Of a stretch of DNA of 64,000 bases, positions 48,000 through 57,167 are shown piece by piece. The stretch is from assembly GCF_900109465.1 (NCBI RefSeq), contig NZ_FOAZ01000005.1, forward strand, positions 266,473-330,472, in the 5' to 3' direction. Positions within the stretch are counted from its first letter, which is position 1, and every line of letters begins with the position of its first letter. The notes under the pieces are model-generated. The model did no database searches, was not told where the DNA came from, and worked only from the letters and a program-made list of their open reading frames with translations. The position numbers and the translations under genes are program-made. This DNA comes from Streptacidiphilus jiangxiensis (GTDB lineage Bacteria; Actinomycetota; Actinomycetes; Streptomycetales; Streptomycetaceae).

Positions 48000-49092
48000 C
48001 CCGGGCGGCCTCGCCCATGCGGTCGCGCAGCTCCTGGTTCGACGTCAGTCGGACCAGCTGCCTGGCGAGTTCCGCCGTGTTGCCGGGCGCGGCCAGCAGG
48101 CCGTCGACGCCGTCGCGGATGATCTCGCGGACGCCCGGCGCGCAGTCGAAGGCCGCGCAGGGCACGGCGAAGGCCATGGCCTCCAGCAGTGCCAGCGGGA
48201 AGCCCTCGCCGCGGGAGGACTGGACGAAGACGCTGCTGTCGCGCAGCGCGCCCGGCACGTCGGAGGTCTGGCCCATCCACTCGACCGAGCCGTCCAGGCC
48301 CAGGCGCGTGCACTGGGCGCGCAGTTCGGCCTCGTCCTCGCCCTTGCCGTAGAGCTTGAGGGTCCAGCCCGGCGCCTGGGGAGCGGCGACCGCCCAGGCG
48401 TCGAGGAGCATGTCGATGCCCTTCTGGTCGTCCAGGCGGCCGATGCAGGCGACGGTCTTCGTCTCCCGCTTCGACGGCTCCTCGGGCCAGACCGGCAGGG
48501 GGTTGGGCATGAAGCCGACGTTGTTCAGCTTCTCGAGGATCCACAGGTCCGCGTCCTCCTGCGTGAGCAGCAGGAGACGGTCGGCCTCGGGGTAGTACTT
48601 CTTGACGCGGGCGAAACGCGAGGAGTCCTTGGAGTACTCGTACGACTCGTGGCTCATCCCGATGAGCGGGATGTCCTTGCGGTCGGCGAGGCGGACGAAC
48701 TCCATCGCCCAGACCTGCGTGACGATGATCATCGCGCCGGGTCGGGCCGCCGCGAAGAGCGCGTCGAGCTTGGCCTTCATGCCGCGGATCGCGGCCTCGC
48801 GCTGCGCGTTGCGAGCGTAGCCGGAGACCTTCAGGCGCTGCTTGAGACCGTGCGGGCTGAAAGGCGAGGGGACCTTGCCCGGGTGCAGCGTCGTGGTCGG
48901 GTAGGGCAGGTTCGTGCCCAGGTCGGCGGGGGTGTCGGTGTCGCAGATGCCGAGCACGTGCACGTGGTGCCCGCGCTCGGTCAGCATCCGGGCCATCTGG
49001 TGGGACCAGGTGGTGACACCGCCGAGCTCGTCGACGCTGTTGGAGATGAGGAAGATGTCACGGCCGGTGGTCACGGCGGCGTCCGCGCTCAT
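47926..49092 (-). CDS. Family 4 glycosyltransferase
   Basis: A 388-residue GT-B retaining glycosyltransferase. N-terminal acceptor domain: FLISNSVDELGGVTTWSHQM. C-terminal donor domain: ACIGRLDDQKGIDMLLDAW, LKLYGKGEDEAELR and the E-x7-E motif SSRGEGFPLALLEAMAFAVP. ATG 49092 overlaps the stop of the upstream GT2/CDP-glycerol gene (ATGA), so the two are cotranscribed and coupled. It probably adds a hexose to the same surface polymer; donor and acceptor cannot be read from sequence. Confidence 0.92.
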   Translation of the reverse strand: MSADAAVTTGRDIFLISNSVDELGGVTTWSHQMARMLTERGHHVHVLGICDTDTPADLGTNLPYPTTTLHPGKVPSPFSPHGLKQRLKVSGYARNAQREAAIRGMKAKLDALFAAARPGAMIIVTQVWAMEFVRLADRKDIPLIGMSHESYEYSKDSSRFARVKKYYPEADRLLLLTQEDADLWILEKLNNVGFMPNPLPVWPEEPSKRETKTVACIGRLDDQKGIDMLLDAWAVAAPQAPGWTLKLYGKGEDEAELRAQCTRLGLDGSVEWMGQTSDVPGALRDSSVFVQSSRGEGFPLALLEAMAFAVPCAAFDCAPGVREIIRDGVDGLLAAPGNTAELARQLVRLTSNQELRDRMGEAARVNVARYSKETILEKWEELFALLER

Positions 49093-51986
49093 GCCTGCTC
49101 GCCCTTCTGCTGCGTGCCGGCCGCGGGGCCGAAGAACCTGTCGACGATCTGGGCCGCCGCGCGGCCCTCGTCGTACTCGCCGAACCGGGCCGCGAAGCCG
49201 CGGCGCTTCTCCGCGTACGCGTCGGCGCCCTCGCGGACCTCCTCGATCGCGTCGAAGAGCTGCTCCTGGGTCTCCACGAAGGGACCGGGCGCGGCCTCGC
49301 GCAGGTCGAAGTAGGTGCCACGGGCGGCGCCCGCGTACTCCTCGTAGTCGTACGCGTAGAAGACCATCGGACGGTCCAGCAGCGCGTAGTCGAACATGAC
49401 GGAGGAGTAGTCCGTCACCAGCGCGTCGGCCAGGCCGAGCAGCGGGGTGATGTCGGGGTAGTCGGTGACGTCGACGACCTTGCCCTTGAGGGTGCGGGGC
49501 ACGGCGAGGCGCTGCATGTAGTGCGAGCGCACCAGCAGCGTGGTGTTCTCACCGAAGCGCTCGGCGAAGGCGACCGGGTCGAGGACCAGCTCGGGGGCCT
49601 TCTCCCGGAAGGTCGGCGCGTAGAGCACGATGGTGCGGGCCGGGTCGATGCCCAGCTCCTTGGCCAGCGGGCCGCGCTCGCGCTTCCCGGTCAGCACCTC
49701 CTCGCGGCGGGCCGCGACGAGGGCGTCGTTGCGCGGGTAGCCGACGCGCAGCACCTTGGACTCGGGCAGCCGGTAGGCGCGCACCAGGGTGTCCACGTCG
49801 TGCTCGGTGCGGACCACGAAGTGGTCGAACCGGTCCAGCGCCTGCTGGTACTCGTCCTGCTTGTGGCGCGGCTGCATCCGGTACTCGGCCATGTCGAAGC
49901 CCATGCGCTTGAGCGCGGAGCCGTGCCAGGTCTGGATGTAGGTGGTCTCCGGGCGCTTGCGCAGCGCCAGCGGGTAGCCCTGGTTGTCGATCCAGTACTC
50001 GGCGCGGGCCAGCGCGTACAGGTACGGCCAGCTCCAGCGCTCGACGACCTCGACGTCCTTGCCGGGCTTGGGGAAGCCCTTGGGCGGCTTCTTGCCCTCG
50101 TAGGACCAGACGGCGTGGATCGGCAGACCGCGGCGGCGCATCTCCTCGTAGATGGCGCGCGGGCTGTCGCTGTACTGCTTGCCGAGGTGGCTCTCGAAGA
50201 CGACCAGGCCCTTCTTGACGGGCATCCGGGTCATCGCGCGGTGGTACCAGCGCACCTTGCTGTCGGCGGCGTTGAGGTCGCGGCCGGCCTTCAGCACGCG
50301 CTTGGCGGAACGCTTGAGGGGCGCGCCGGCCGGGCTGCTCATCAGGTCGAAGAGCAGGCCGCGGCCCTTGGATGCGGCGGGGCCGACGGCGGTGAGCTGG
50401 AAGGCGAGGTGGCCCGGGCGGGACACCTCCGGCTCCAGGCGGTCGGCGAGCAGCCGGGTGAGCCGGGGCCGGGCGGCGAAGTCCCCGTCGAGGTCCAGCT
50501 GGTCGACCGACAGCGGCGGGCGGGTCTTCTTCTTGTCGACCTCGAGGTTCAGCCAGACGTCCCAGATGGTGTCGACCAGGCCGAGCGGGCGGACCGTCCT
50601 GCTGATGTCGAGGGTGGACTCCCACTCGACGTAGTCGCCCTGGTGCGTGAAGGAGGTCACCGGGAAGGTGAAGGTCTGCAGGCCCTTGCGGCGGGCCTTG
50701 ACCTCCAGCCGGCCGGAGAGCTTCGCGCCGGCCGGGATCAGGCCGAGCGGGTTGACCGTGCGGGCGGTGACCTTGACCGAGTTGCCGTCCTGCGGAACCC
50801 AGCTGAGCAGCTGGGTGCGCGGCATGGACTCGGACAGGCTGCGCGCCTGGAAGCCGACCTCGGTGACGTCGAGCATGCGGCGCCCGATCTCGTCGTCGAG
50901 GTGCTCGGCGCAGAAGTAGATCCGGCCGTCCCGCTCGACCAGCGGCATCGGGGTCTTGCGCGGGTTGCGCAGCCAGTCGATGGCCGGGAGCAGGTTCGCC
51001 CAGTCCTCCTTGATCAGGAGGTAGGCGCAGACGCGGTGCACGGGCTGGCACTCGTCGAAGACGTCGTACGGGATGGTGGCCAGGTACTCGCGGCTCAGCT
51101 CGGCGAACTGGTGCTGCCACTTCGGGCCGTGCTGCGGGAACTCGCGCAGGTAGAGCGGGATGTCGTGCTTGAGGAACTTGAGGTCCTTGGCACGGCGCAG
51201 CCCGGTCTTGCCCTTCTCCTCGAGCAGGGCGTCGATGCGGCGGTGGATCTCGATGCGGTCCGAGAAGTTGCGGATCTCGTCGCGCCGGTTGGTGATCGAC
51301 TTGTCGGCCTTGGCGACGTTCTGCCGCATGTACCACTTGTAGACCTGATTGGGGATCAGGGCGATGCGGTCGGCCGCCAGGTACGCCTGGGCCGAGTAGA
51401 GCAGGTCCTCGTAGAGCAGGCCCTTGACGAAGGTCAGCTTGTTGTCGAGGAGGAAGTCGCGGCGGTAGCACATGTTCGTCGACAGGGTGTCGAAGACGAA
51501 CAGGTCGGGCAGCTCGGCGACGTCGTCCAGCACCTGGTGGCGCTGGTAGAGCCAGCGGTACCAGGGCTGCTCGCGCTGGTTGCGGGTGTCGATGTAGATC
51601 TGCGTGCTGAGACCCGACACCAGTTCGGCGCCGGTGCGCTCGGCGGCCTCGACCATGTTGCGGCAGGCGTTGAGCTCGAGCTCGTCGTCGCTGTCGAGAT
51701 ACATGACATAGGTGCCGAGCGCCTCGGCGATACCGCGGTTGCGCGGCTCGCCGCAGCCCTTGCTGTTCTCGGGCAGCTGGAACGCCCGCACCCGGCCCGG
51801 GTGCTGGGCGGCGAGCCGCTGGGCGACCTCGAAGCTGCCGTCGGTGCTGCAGTCGTCGACGATCACCGCCTCCACACCGTGGAGGGTCTGGTCGAGTACG
51901 GACTGGACTGCTCGTGGAAGGCGCTCGGCGTCGTTGAAGACGATGACGATGACGCTGACGTCGGGCGTACTCAAGGCGCTGATCAT
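49089..51986 (-). CDS. GT2 glycosyltransferase fused to CDP-glycerol glycerophosphotransferase (965 aa)
   Basis: Residues ~1-300 are GT2: VSVIVIVFNDAERLPRAVQS, AVIVDDCSTDGSFEVAQRL, GCGEPRNRGIAEALGTYVMY, LDSDDELE. A middle region (~330-560) holds beta-rich segments. The C-terminal ~370 residues are the TagF-like domain: YIQTWHGSALKRMGFDMAEY, RVGYPRNDALV, IVLYAPTFREKAPELVLD and VTDYSSVMFDYALLDRPM. It is likely the polyol-phosphate polymerase or primase partner of the coupled GT4 enzyme. ATG 51986 is used; a GTG at 52034 follows a CATAAT -10-like box by 5 bases and would be a leaderless start with 16 more residues. Confidence 0.9.
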   Translation of the reverse strand: MISALSTPDVSVIVIVFNDAERLPRAVQSVLDQTLHGVEAVIVDDCSTDGSFEVAQRLAAQHPGRVRAFQLPENSKGCGEPRNRGIAEALGTYVMYLDSDDELELNACRNMVEAAERTGAELVSGLSTQIYIDTRNQREQPWYRWLYQRHQVLDDVAELPDLFVFDTLSTNMCYRRDFLLDNKLTFVKGLLYEDLLYSAQAYLAADRIALIPNQVYKWYMRQNVAKADKSITNRRDEIRNFSDRIEIHRRIDALLEEKGKTGLRRAKDLKFLKHDIPLYLREFPQHGPKWQHQFAELSREYLATIPYDVFDECQPVHRVCAYLLIKEDWANLLPAIDWLRNPRKTPMPLVERDGRIYFCAEHLDDEIGRRMLDVTEVGFQARSLSESMPRTQLLSWVPQDGNSVKVTARTVNPLGLIPAGAKLSGRLEVKARRKGLQTFTFPVTSFTHQGDYVEWESTLDISRTVRPLGLVDTIWDVWLNLEVDKKKTRPPLSVDQLDLDGDFAARPRLTRLLADRLEPEVSRPGHLAFQLTAVGPAASKGRGLLFDLMSSPAGAPLKRSAKRVLKAGRDLNAADSKVRWYHRAMTRMPVKKGLVVFESHLGKQYSDSPRAIYEEMRRRGLPIHAVWSYEGKKPPKGFPKPGKDVEVVERWSWPYLYALARAEYWIDNQGYPLALRKRPETTYIQTWHGSALKRMGFDMAEYRMQPRHKQDEYQQALDRFDHFVVRTEHDVDTLVRAYRLPESKVLRVGYPRNDALVAARREEVLTGKRERGPLAKELGIDPARTIVLYAPTFREKAPELVLDPVAFAERFGENTTLLVRSHYMQRLAVPRTLKGKVVDVTDYPDITPLLGLADALVTDYSSVMFDYALLDRPMVFYAYDYEEYAGAARGTYFDLREAAPGPFVETQEQLFDAIEEVREGADAYAEKRRGFAARFGEYDEGRAAAQIVDRFFGPAAGTQQKGEQA

Positions 51987-52034
51987 GACCTGTTCGTGAG
52001 GGTGCCGATCCCCGCTGCTGACTGCGGCACGCAC

Positions 52035-52180
52035 GTTCGATTATGAGATTGCTTGCAGCTCATACCTTAATACATGCAAACATCAGCCAACGTGGCGGCG
52101 ACATTCGACCGAACGGTCAGACAGAACAACCGGTAAGAAAAACGGGAACAGCGGGTAAGAAAAACCGGAACGGCAGCGGC
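52035..52180. other. AT-rich intergenic region with 22-bp-period direct repeats
   Basis: The left half (52035-52090) is far less G/C-rich than its surroundings and contains CATAAT on the minus strand (52040-52045), a likely promoter for the 965-aa transferase. The right half holds GGTAAGAAAAACGGGAAC (52132-52149) and GGTAAGAAAAACCGGAAC (52154-52171), 17 of 18 bases identical. On the minus strand these read as two T-rich tracts just after the methyltransferase stop and could take part in termination. Confidence 0.6.
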
Positions 52181-53020
52181 TCAGGACGGCTTGACCGCGA
52201 TGCGCCCCTCGTCCATGCGCGTCAGCAGAAGCCGGGCGCCGGTCTCCTCCAGGAACTCGTCCACCGCCTGGCGTGAGCCCTGCCAGTAACCGTAGTCGTC
52301 GAGCAGCAGCACGCCGCCGGGCACCAACCGGTCGTAGAGGTGGATCAGCTCGTGCTTGGTCGAGCTGTACCAGTCGGTGTCCAGGCGCAGGATCGCGATC
52401 TGCTCCGGGGCCTGCTCGGGGATGGTGTCCTCGACCTTGCCCTGGACGTAGTGCACGCGCTCGGCCGGGTAGTCGAGGCGGGAGAAGCCGTCCTGCACGT
52501 CGTCGAGGGTGGCCAGCGCCCAGATCGGGCGGTCCTTGGACTGGGTGGCGAGCAGATCGGCGGCGCTGGCGCCGTCGACGCGCTTGTCCTCCTCGGTGGG
52601 CTCGCTCATACCTTCGAAAGTGTCGAACAGGTACAGCTCGCGGTCGGTCACGCCCAGCGACAGCAGCGTGCGGGCCACCGCCTGCATCGATCCGCCGCGC
52701 CACACGCCGCACTCGACGATGTCGCCGGGCAGCTCGTGCCGGGTCACGTAGCGAACGGACTGGACGAGTGCGTTCAGGCGCTCGATCGAGGTCATCGTCC
52801 ACGGCTTGACCGCGGTGATGATCTCCTTCGAGCTCTCGTCGTAGTCCGCGGGGAACTTCAGCGGCTTGGGCCCGGTCGGGGCGGCCGGCTGGGGCTGCTT
52901 CGGTGCCGCGTTCCGCGCCGCGTTCTGCGTCGCGACGACGGGGCGGTGGCTCTGGGCCCGGCGCAGTTCATAGCCGGTCAGCTGCCGCAGCGTGGTGTTC
53001 ACAGTCATGCGCCAGGTCAT
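52181..53020 (-). CDS. TylF/macrocin O-methyltransferase family protein
   Basis: A 279-residue SAM-dependent methyltransferase. The SAM site reads GDIVECGVWRGGSMQAVART; then LYLFDTFEGMSEPTEED, HYVQGKVEDTIP, AILRLDTDWYSSTKHELIHL (metal-binding Asp residues as in the Mg-dependent TylF/NovP family) and PGGVLLLDDYGYWQGSRQAV. TylF-type enzymes methylate sugar hydroxyls. Within a surface-polymer cluster it probably O-methylates a polymer sugar, not a macrolide: no polyketide genes are present. The ATG at 53020 is preceded by TAGCCT at 8 bases; ATG 53008 is an alternative. Confidence 0.85.
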   Translation of the reverse strand: MTWRMTVNTTLRQLTGYELRRAQSHRPVVATQNAARNAAPKQPQPAAPTGPKPLKFPADYDESSKEIITAVKPWTMTSIERLNALVQSVRYVTRHELPGDIVECGVWRGGSMQAVARTLLSLGVTDRELYLFDTFEGMSEPTEEDKRVDGASAADLLATQSKDRPIWALATLDDVQDGFSRLDYPAERVHYVQGKVEDTIPEQAPEQIAILRLDTDWYSSTKHELIHLYDRLVPGGVLLLDDYGYWQGSRQAVDEFLEETGARLLLTRMDEGRIAVKPS

Positions 53021-53028
53021 GCATCCGG

Positions 53029-53034
53029 AGGCTA
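53029..53034 (-). promoter_or_regulatory. -10 box TAGCCT for leaderless methyltransferase gene
   Basis: Minus-strand TAGCCT ends 8 bases before the ATG at 53020, and no ribosome-binding site precedes that ATG. Confidence 0.4.
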
Positions 53035-53139
53035 CGCCTCCGTCCTGCCCCTGTCTGTAGGCCCGAGAACCTTTCCAGCGGGTTTTCACCGATCCGAGAC
53101 TGGACGTTCACCCGCTTGTTCACTCACGCGCCGGTTCGG

Positions 53140-53173
53140 CACCCGGACCCCGCCGCGGAGCGGGGTCCGGGTG
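53140..53173 (-). terminator. Hairpin terminator after 1307-aa transferase gene
   Basis: CACCCGGACCCCGC and GCGGGGTCCGGGTG form a perfect 14-bp stem with a 6-base loop, 7 bases beyond the stop codon at 53180 in the direction of transcription. Confidence 0.88.
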
Positions 53174-53179
53174 GACGGG

Positions 53180-56100
53180 TCAGCCGCCGAGCTCCAGCAT
53201 CCGGTCGACCACGCGGGCGGAGGCCACGCCGTCGTCCAGGTCGCAGTAGGTCTTGCGGAAGACCTCGTACGCGCTGCGGTAGGCCTCGACCGCGGCGGGG
53301 AGGTCGCGCAGCGCGGCCACCACCTCGGCGGAGGTGCGCAGCAGCGGGCCGGGCGCCTGGGCCTCGAAGTCGAGGTAGAAGCCGCGCAGCGTGTCCCGGT
53401 ACAGCTCCAGGTCGTAGGTGAAGAAGAGGATCGGGCGACCGGTGACCGCGAAGTCGAACATCGCCGAGGAGTAGTCGGTGATCAGGACGTCCGCGACCAG
53501 GTAGAGGTCCTGGATGTCCGGGTAGCTGCCGACGTCCCAGACGAAGCCGTTGCCCGCTCCCGGCACCGTGTCGACCACGTGCGCGTGCGGGCGCACCAGC
53601 AGCACGTGGTCCGGCCCGAGCGCGCGCCGCATGTCGACGACGTCGAGGTGCAGGTCGAGGTGGTGGCCGCCGTGGTGGAGCCGGACCTGGTGCTCGCGCC
53701 AGGTCGGCGCGTACAGCACCACCCGCTTGCCCGGCGGCAGGCCCAGTCGCTCGCGGACGACCTGCGCCCGCTGCTCGCGGTCGGCCGCGAGCAGCATGTC
53801 GTTGCGCGGGTAGCCGGACTCCAGGATCTCGCCCTCGTAGTGGAACGCCTGCCGCAGGATCGGCGTGCTGAACCGGTTGGGGGAGAGCAGCACCTGCCAC
53901 TGCTTGGCCTCGTGCTCCAGCCGACGCAGGTAGTCGGTGTCGGTGAACCAGTCGTTGTCGAAGTCGAAGCCGATCCGCTTGAGCGGCGTGCCGTGCCAGG
54001 TCTGCACCACGACCTGGCCCTGGCGGCGCTCCAGCTCCTCGGGCAGGTGGGTGTTGCCGACGATCCACCGGCTGCGGGCCAGCGCCTCGTACCACTCGGC
54101 CGAACCGATCAGCACGGTGCGGGCGCCGGGCGGGGTGGGCATCCGGTAGTCGAGCACGGCCCACAGGTGGGCCACCCTCCCGTCGCCGCGGCGCAGCATC
54201 TCCTGGTGCACCGCGCGCGGGGAGCAGGAGTAGGAGCGGCCCTCGAAGACGTCGTAGAGGACCTGGGGCAGCAGCGGTCGGCGGCGGGCGGCGGGCAGCT
54301 CGCGGGTGTGCAGCAGCCGCTGGTGGTAGTCGCCGCGCTCCAGCGGGCTGAGCGCGGAGCCGACGTGCAGCAGCATCCCGTCGTAGCCCTGCCGGGTCAG
54401 CCGCACCGTCTTGCCGCGGGCCTGGACCGGGACGGGGGTGCCCGCGTGCGCGACGGGTGAGAGCCGGGCCTGGCACTCCAGCGGCTTGGGCGTTCCCGGG
54501 GCCCGGTCGACGGGCGCGGGACGGCGCACGAACAGCTGCCACTCGCCCCCGGCCAGCGGGACCTCCCCGGCGTAGCCGGAGACGGGCACGGCCGGGAGCA
54601 GGGTGTCGATCCGCCCGTCGACGGCCTCGAAGGGGTGGACCTCCGGCCGGGCCTGGGTCGGGTGACGCAGCACCAGCTCCAGCGGATGGCGGCCGGGGAG
54701 CGGGTAGCTGCCGGTGAGGCGGAACGCCTCCTTGGGCAGGTCGGCGACGATCTGCTCGAAGAGCGGCTGGGTGGGCTGGTCGACCAGCTGGAGGTAGCCG
54801 GTCGGCGAGCGCTTCACGCACACCACCCGCCGCGCGTCCCCGTCGCCGGGCAGCGGCACCTGGAACGCCTCGGGCTGGGTGCGCTCGTCGTGGACGAGCC
54901 GCAGCGACCCGCTCTCCTCGTCCTCCTCGTCGTCCGTGTCCAGCCGCAGGTCGACCGCCCAGCGGTGCCCGTGGTCCGCGGCGACGTGGGAGCGGACCGC
55001 CGTGTACTCCTCCCGCGCCGTGTCGAGCTCGGCCAGGTCCAGGGTGGCGGAGAACGGCACCCAACCGTCGAGCCCGTCGGGCCCTGCCGTGAGCCCCGCG
55101 TCGGGCAGGGACGGCGCCGCGTCGTTGTCCGCCGTGCCGTTGTTCGCCGCTCCGTTGCCGTTGACCGGGTTCACAGCCCCGGTGCGCAGGGGCGCCGTCG
55201 TCACGCCGGGGCCGCTGACGGGCCCGGCTCCGGCCGGGCCCGCGAGGGCGGTCCCGGCCGGGGTGGCCGTCCCGGTCACCGGTACGTTCACGCCCAGCGC
55301 GCGCAGGGCGTCCTCGCGGCCCGCGAGATAGGCGTCGGCCTCCGCGCCGGCCTCCTCGGCGGTGGTCGCGGTCGAGCCCGCGGCCGCGAAGGTCACCGGC
55401 AGCTCGATGACCGCGGCGGAGCCTTGCTCCAGGTGTCGGATGCGCAGCGACTGGACCCGGCGGGCGACGGCGGCCCGGATCCGGCCGGTGAGCTCCAGCT
55501 TGCCCGCGTGTTCGTGGACCGCGCCGGCCAACGCGTGCGCGTGCTCGACCCGCAGGTACAGGTGCTGGTCCCGGATCTCGGGCACCAGCCGCACGTCGTC
55601 GGCCACCCAGCTGGAGCGTGGGCTCTGCCCCGACGCGTGGTGCCCGGCCTTGATCCTGCTGCGGCGCGGACGGCCCGCGCCGACCACCGCGACGGTGACC
55701 CGCCAGGTGCCGTCCACCCAGCGGCCGTCCTGGCGCAGCCGCTTCGGGTCGACGCCCACGGCGAAGCCCGCCAGGTCGCAGTCGCGCAGCAGCTGACCGT
55801 GGTCGGCCGTCACCTCCGGCGTGCGGACCGTCTTCGCGGGCAGCAGCACGGTGCGGCGGCTGTGCGTCTCACGCAGCATCACCATCTTCAGTGCGCTGTG
55901 CCGCGCCGGGGCGCCCAGGTGTGTCGGGTAGGCGAAGCCGGTGAGCCGCAGCACGCCCTTGGCGTCCCAGTCGGCGCCGCCCAGCTGCGTGCGGACCACC
56001 AGCTCCGGGCCGAGCCGGAGCACGCTCGCCGGGATCGGCGCCCGGTCCTCCAACACCGGATAGGCGGCCCGCGGCCGCAGCGCGCCGCGGACCGGGATCG

Positions 56101-57103
56101 CGCCCTTGTGGTCCCACTGCCAGCGCAGCAGGGCGAGGAAGTCCTCGATCCGCCGCTCGGCGATCAGGTGGTAGCGCAGCCGGTGCGGCACCGGCAGCCG
56201 GTTGATCTGCGCCGGGCCGATCTCCGTCAGCAGCTTGCCCACGTGGTCGGCGAAGACCTGGTGCAGTTCCGCGTCGCCGTCGATCGCCGCGCCGAAGAAG
56301 AGCGGGATCTCCTCGGCCAGCGCGTTGCGGTCGTAGGCGCGCAGGTAGTCGCGGTACTCCTGGCCGGACTGCGCGATCAGGAACTCGCGGACCAGCCGCA
56401 TCGAGGCCACCCGGTCCGTCAGGCCGCGCGGGTCGCTGCGGTTCTGGGTGATCGAGCGCTCGCCGGTCTCCCGCTCGCGCCAGTTGTAGATCGGGTCGCT
56501 GAGGATGTCGACCTTGTCGGCGAGGTAGTGCAGCGGCACGCTGACCGGGGCGTCCTCGTAGAGGATGCCCGGGTAGCGCAGGCCGTGGGCGTCGAAGAAG
56601 GAGCGCCGGTAGACCTTGTTCCACGCGGTGCGGTCGGTGATCAGCGCCGGGAACTCACTGATGTGGGTGCTCAGCCGGGTGCGGGCGAACGGCCGTGCGT
56701 GCACCGGCGACTGCCGCTCTCCGGCGATGCGGAACCGCTTGACGTTGCCGGCCACGAAGTCGGAGCCGGTCTGGTCGAGGGTGGTGAGCATCAGCTCGTA
56801 CGCCGTCGGCGGCAGCGTGTCGTCGCTGTCGACGAAGGCCAGGAACTCGGTGCCCGGGGTCAGTTCGTCGATGCCGGTGTTGCGGGCCGGGCCGAGTCCG
56901 CCGTTCTCCTTGCGCACGGTCCGGAAACGGGGGTCGCGCATCGCCCACGCGTGCGCGATCGCGCCGCTGCCGTCCGTCGACCCGTCGTCGACCATGACGA
57001 CCTCGAAGTCGCCCATGGTCTGGGCCGCCAACGAGGCGAGGCACTCGTCGAGATACCGCTCGACGTTGTAGATCGGGACGACGACGGAGAGACGCGGGGG
57101 CAT
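53180..57103 (-). CDS. GT2 glycosyltransferase fused to CDP-glycerol glycerophosphotransferase (1307 aa)
   Basis: The largest of three such fusions. GT2 domain at ~1-330: LSVVVPIYNVERYLDECLAS, VMVDDGSTDGSGAIAHAW, GGLGPARNTGIDEL, FVDSDDTLPP. Residues ~330-900 are extra sequence with two probable beta-sandwich regions separated by an Ala/Gly/Pro/Asn-rich disordered linker (~590-690). The TagF-like domain (~905-1300) has VVQTWHGTPLKRIGFDFDND, SGYPRNDMLLA, VVLYAPTWREHQVR and ITDYSSAMFDFAVTGRPI. GAAAGG precedes ATG 57103 and a hairpin terminator follows the stop. It probably builds the main polyol-phosphate backbone or adds a decorated repeat unit. It is transcribed in line with the membrane protein gene upstream. 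Confidence 0.9.
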   Translation of the reverse strand: MPPRLSVVVPIYNVERYLDECLASLAAQTMGDFEVVMVDDGSTDGSGAIAHAWAMRDPRFRTVRKENGGLGPARNTGIDELTPGTEFLAFVDSDDTLPPTAYELMLTTLDQTGSDFVAGNVKRFRIAGERQSPVHARPFARTRLSTHISEFPALITDRTAWNKVYRRSFFDAHGLRYPGILYEDAPVSVPLHYLADKVDILSDPIYNWRERETGERSITQNRSDPRGLTDRVASMRLVREFLIAQSGQEYRDYLRAYDRNALAEEIPLFFGAAIDGDAELHQVFADHVGKLLTEIGPAQINRLPVPHRLRYHLIAERRIEDFLALLRWQWDHKGAIPVRGALRPRAAYPVLEDRAPIPASVLRLGPELVVRTQLGGADWDAKGVLRLTGFAYPTHLGAPARHSALKMVMLRETHSRRTVLLPAKTVRTPEVTADHGQLLRDCDLAGFAVGVDPKRLRQDGRWVDGTWRVTVAVVGAGRPRRSRIKAGHHASGQSPRSSWVADDVRLVPEIRDQHLYLRVEHAHALAGAVHEHAGKLELTGRIRAAVARRVQSLRIRHLEQGSAAVIELPVTFAAAGSTATTAEEAGAEADAYLAGREDALRALGVNVPVTGTATPAGTALAGPAGAGPVSGPGVTTAPLRTGAVNPVNGNGAANNGTADNDAAPSLPDAGLTAGPDGLDGWVPFSATLDLAELDTAREEYTAVRSHVAADHGHRWAVDLRLDTDDEEDEESGSLRLVHDERTQPEAFQVPLPGDGDARRVVCVKRSPTGYLQLVDQPTQPLFEQIVADLPKEAFRLTGSYPLPGRHPLELVLRHPTQARPEVHPFEAVDGRIDTLLPAVPVSGYAGEVPLAGGEWQLFVRRPAPVDRAPGTPKPLECQARLSPVAHAGTPVPVQARGKTVRLTRQGYDGMLLHVGSALSPLERGDYHQRLLHTRELPAARRRPLLPQVLYDVFEGRSYSCSPRAVHQEMLRRGDGRVAHLWAVLDYRMPTPPGARTVLIGSAEWYEALARSRWIVGNTHLPEELERRQGQVVVQTWHGTPLKRIGFDFDNDWFTDTDYLRRLEHEAKQWQVLLSPNRFSTPILRQAFHYEGEILESGYPRNDMLLAADREQRAQVVRERLGLPPGKRVVLYAPTWREHQVRLHHGGHHLDLHLDVVDMRRALGPDHVLLVRPHAHVVDTVPGAGNGFVWDVGSYPDIQDLYLVADVLITDYSSAMFDFAVTGRPILFFTYDLELYRDTLRGFYLDFEAQAPGPLLRTSAEVVAALRDLPAAVEAYRSAYEVFRKTYCDLDDGVASARVVDRMLELGG

Positions 57104-57167
57104 CCGCTCGGGCCTTTCGGATCGGGGACGGGTCGTGAGGCGGGGTCGGCGGGGTGGGCCGTCGGGG

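Noticed and set aside
53041-53139. Possible small gene upstream of the methyltransferase
   Set aside because: No start with ribosome-binding site and no coding bias; the stretch ends in the terminator of the next gene.
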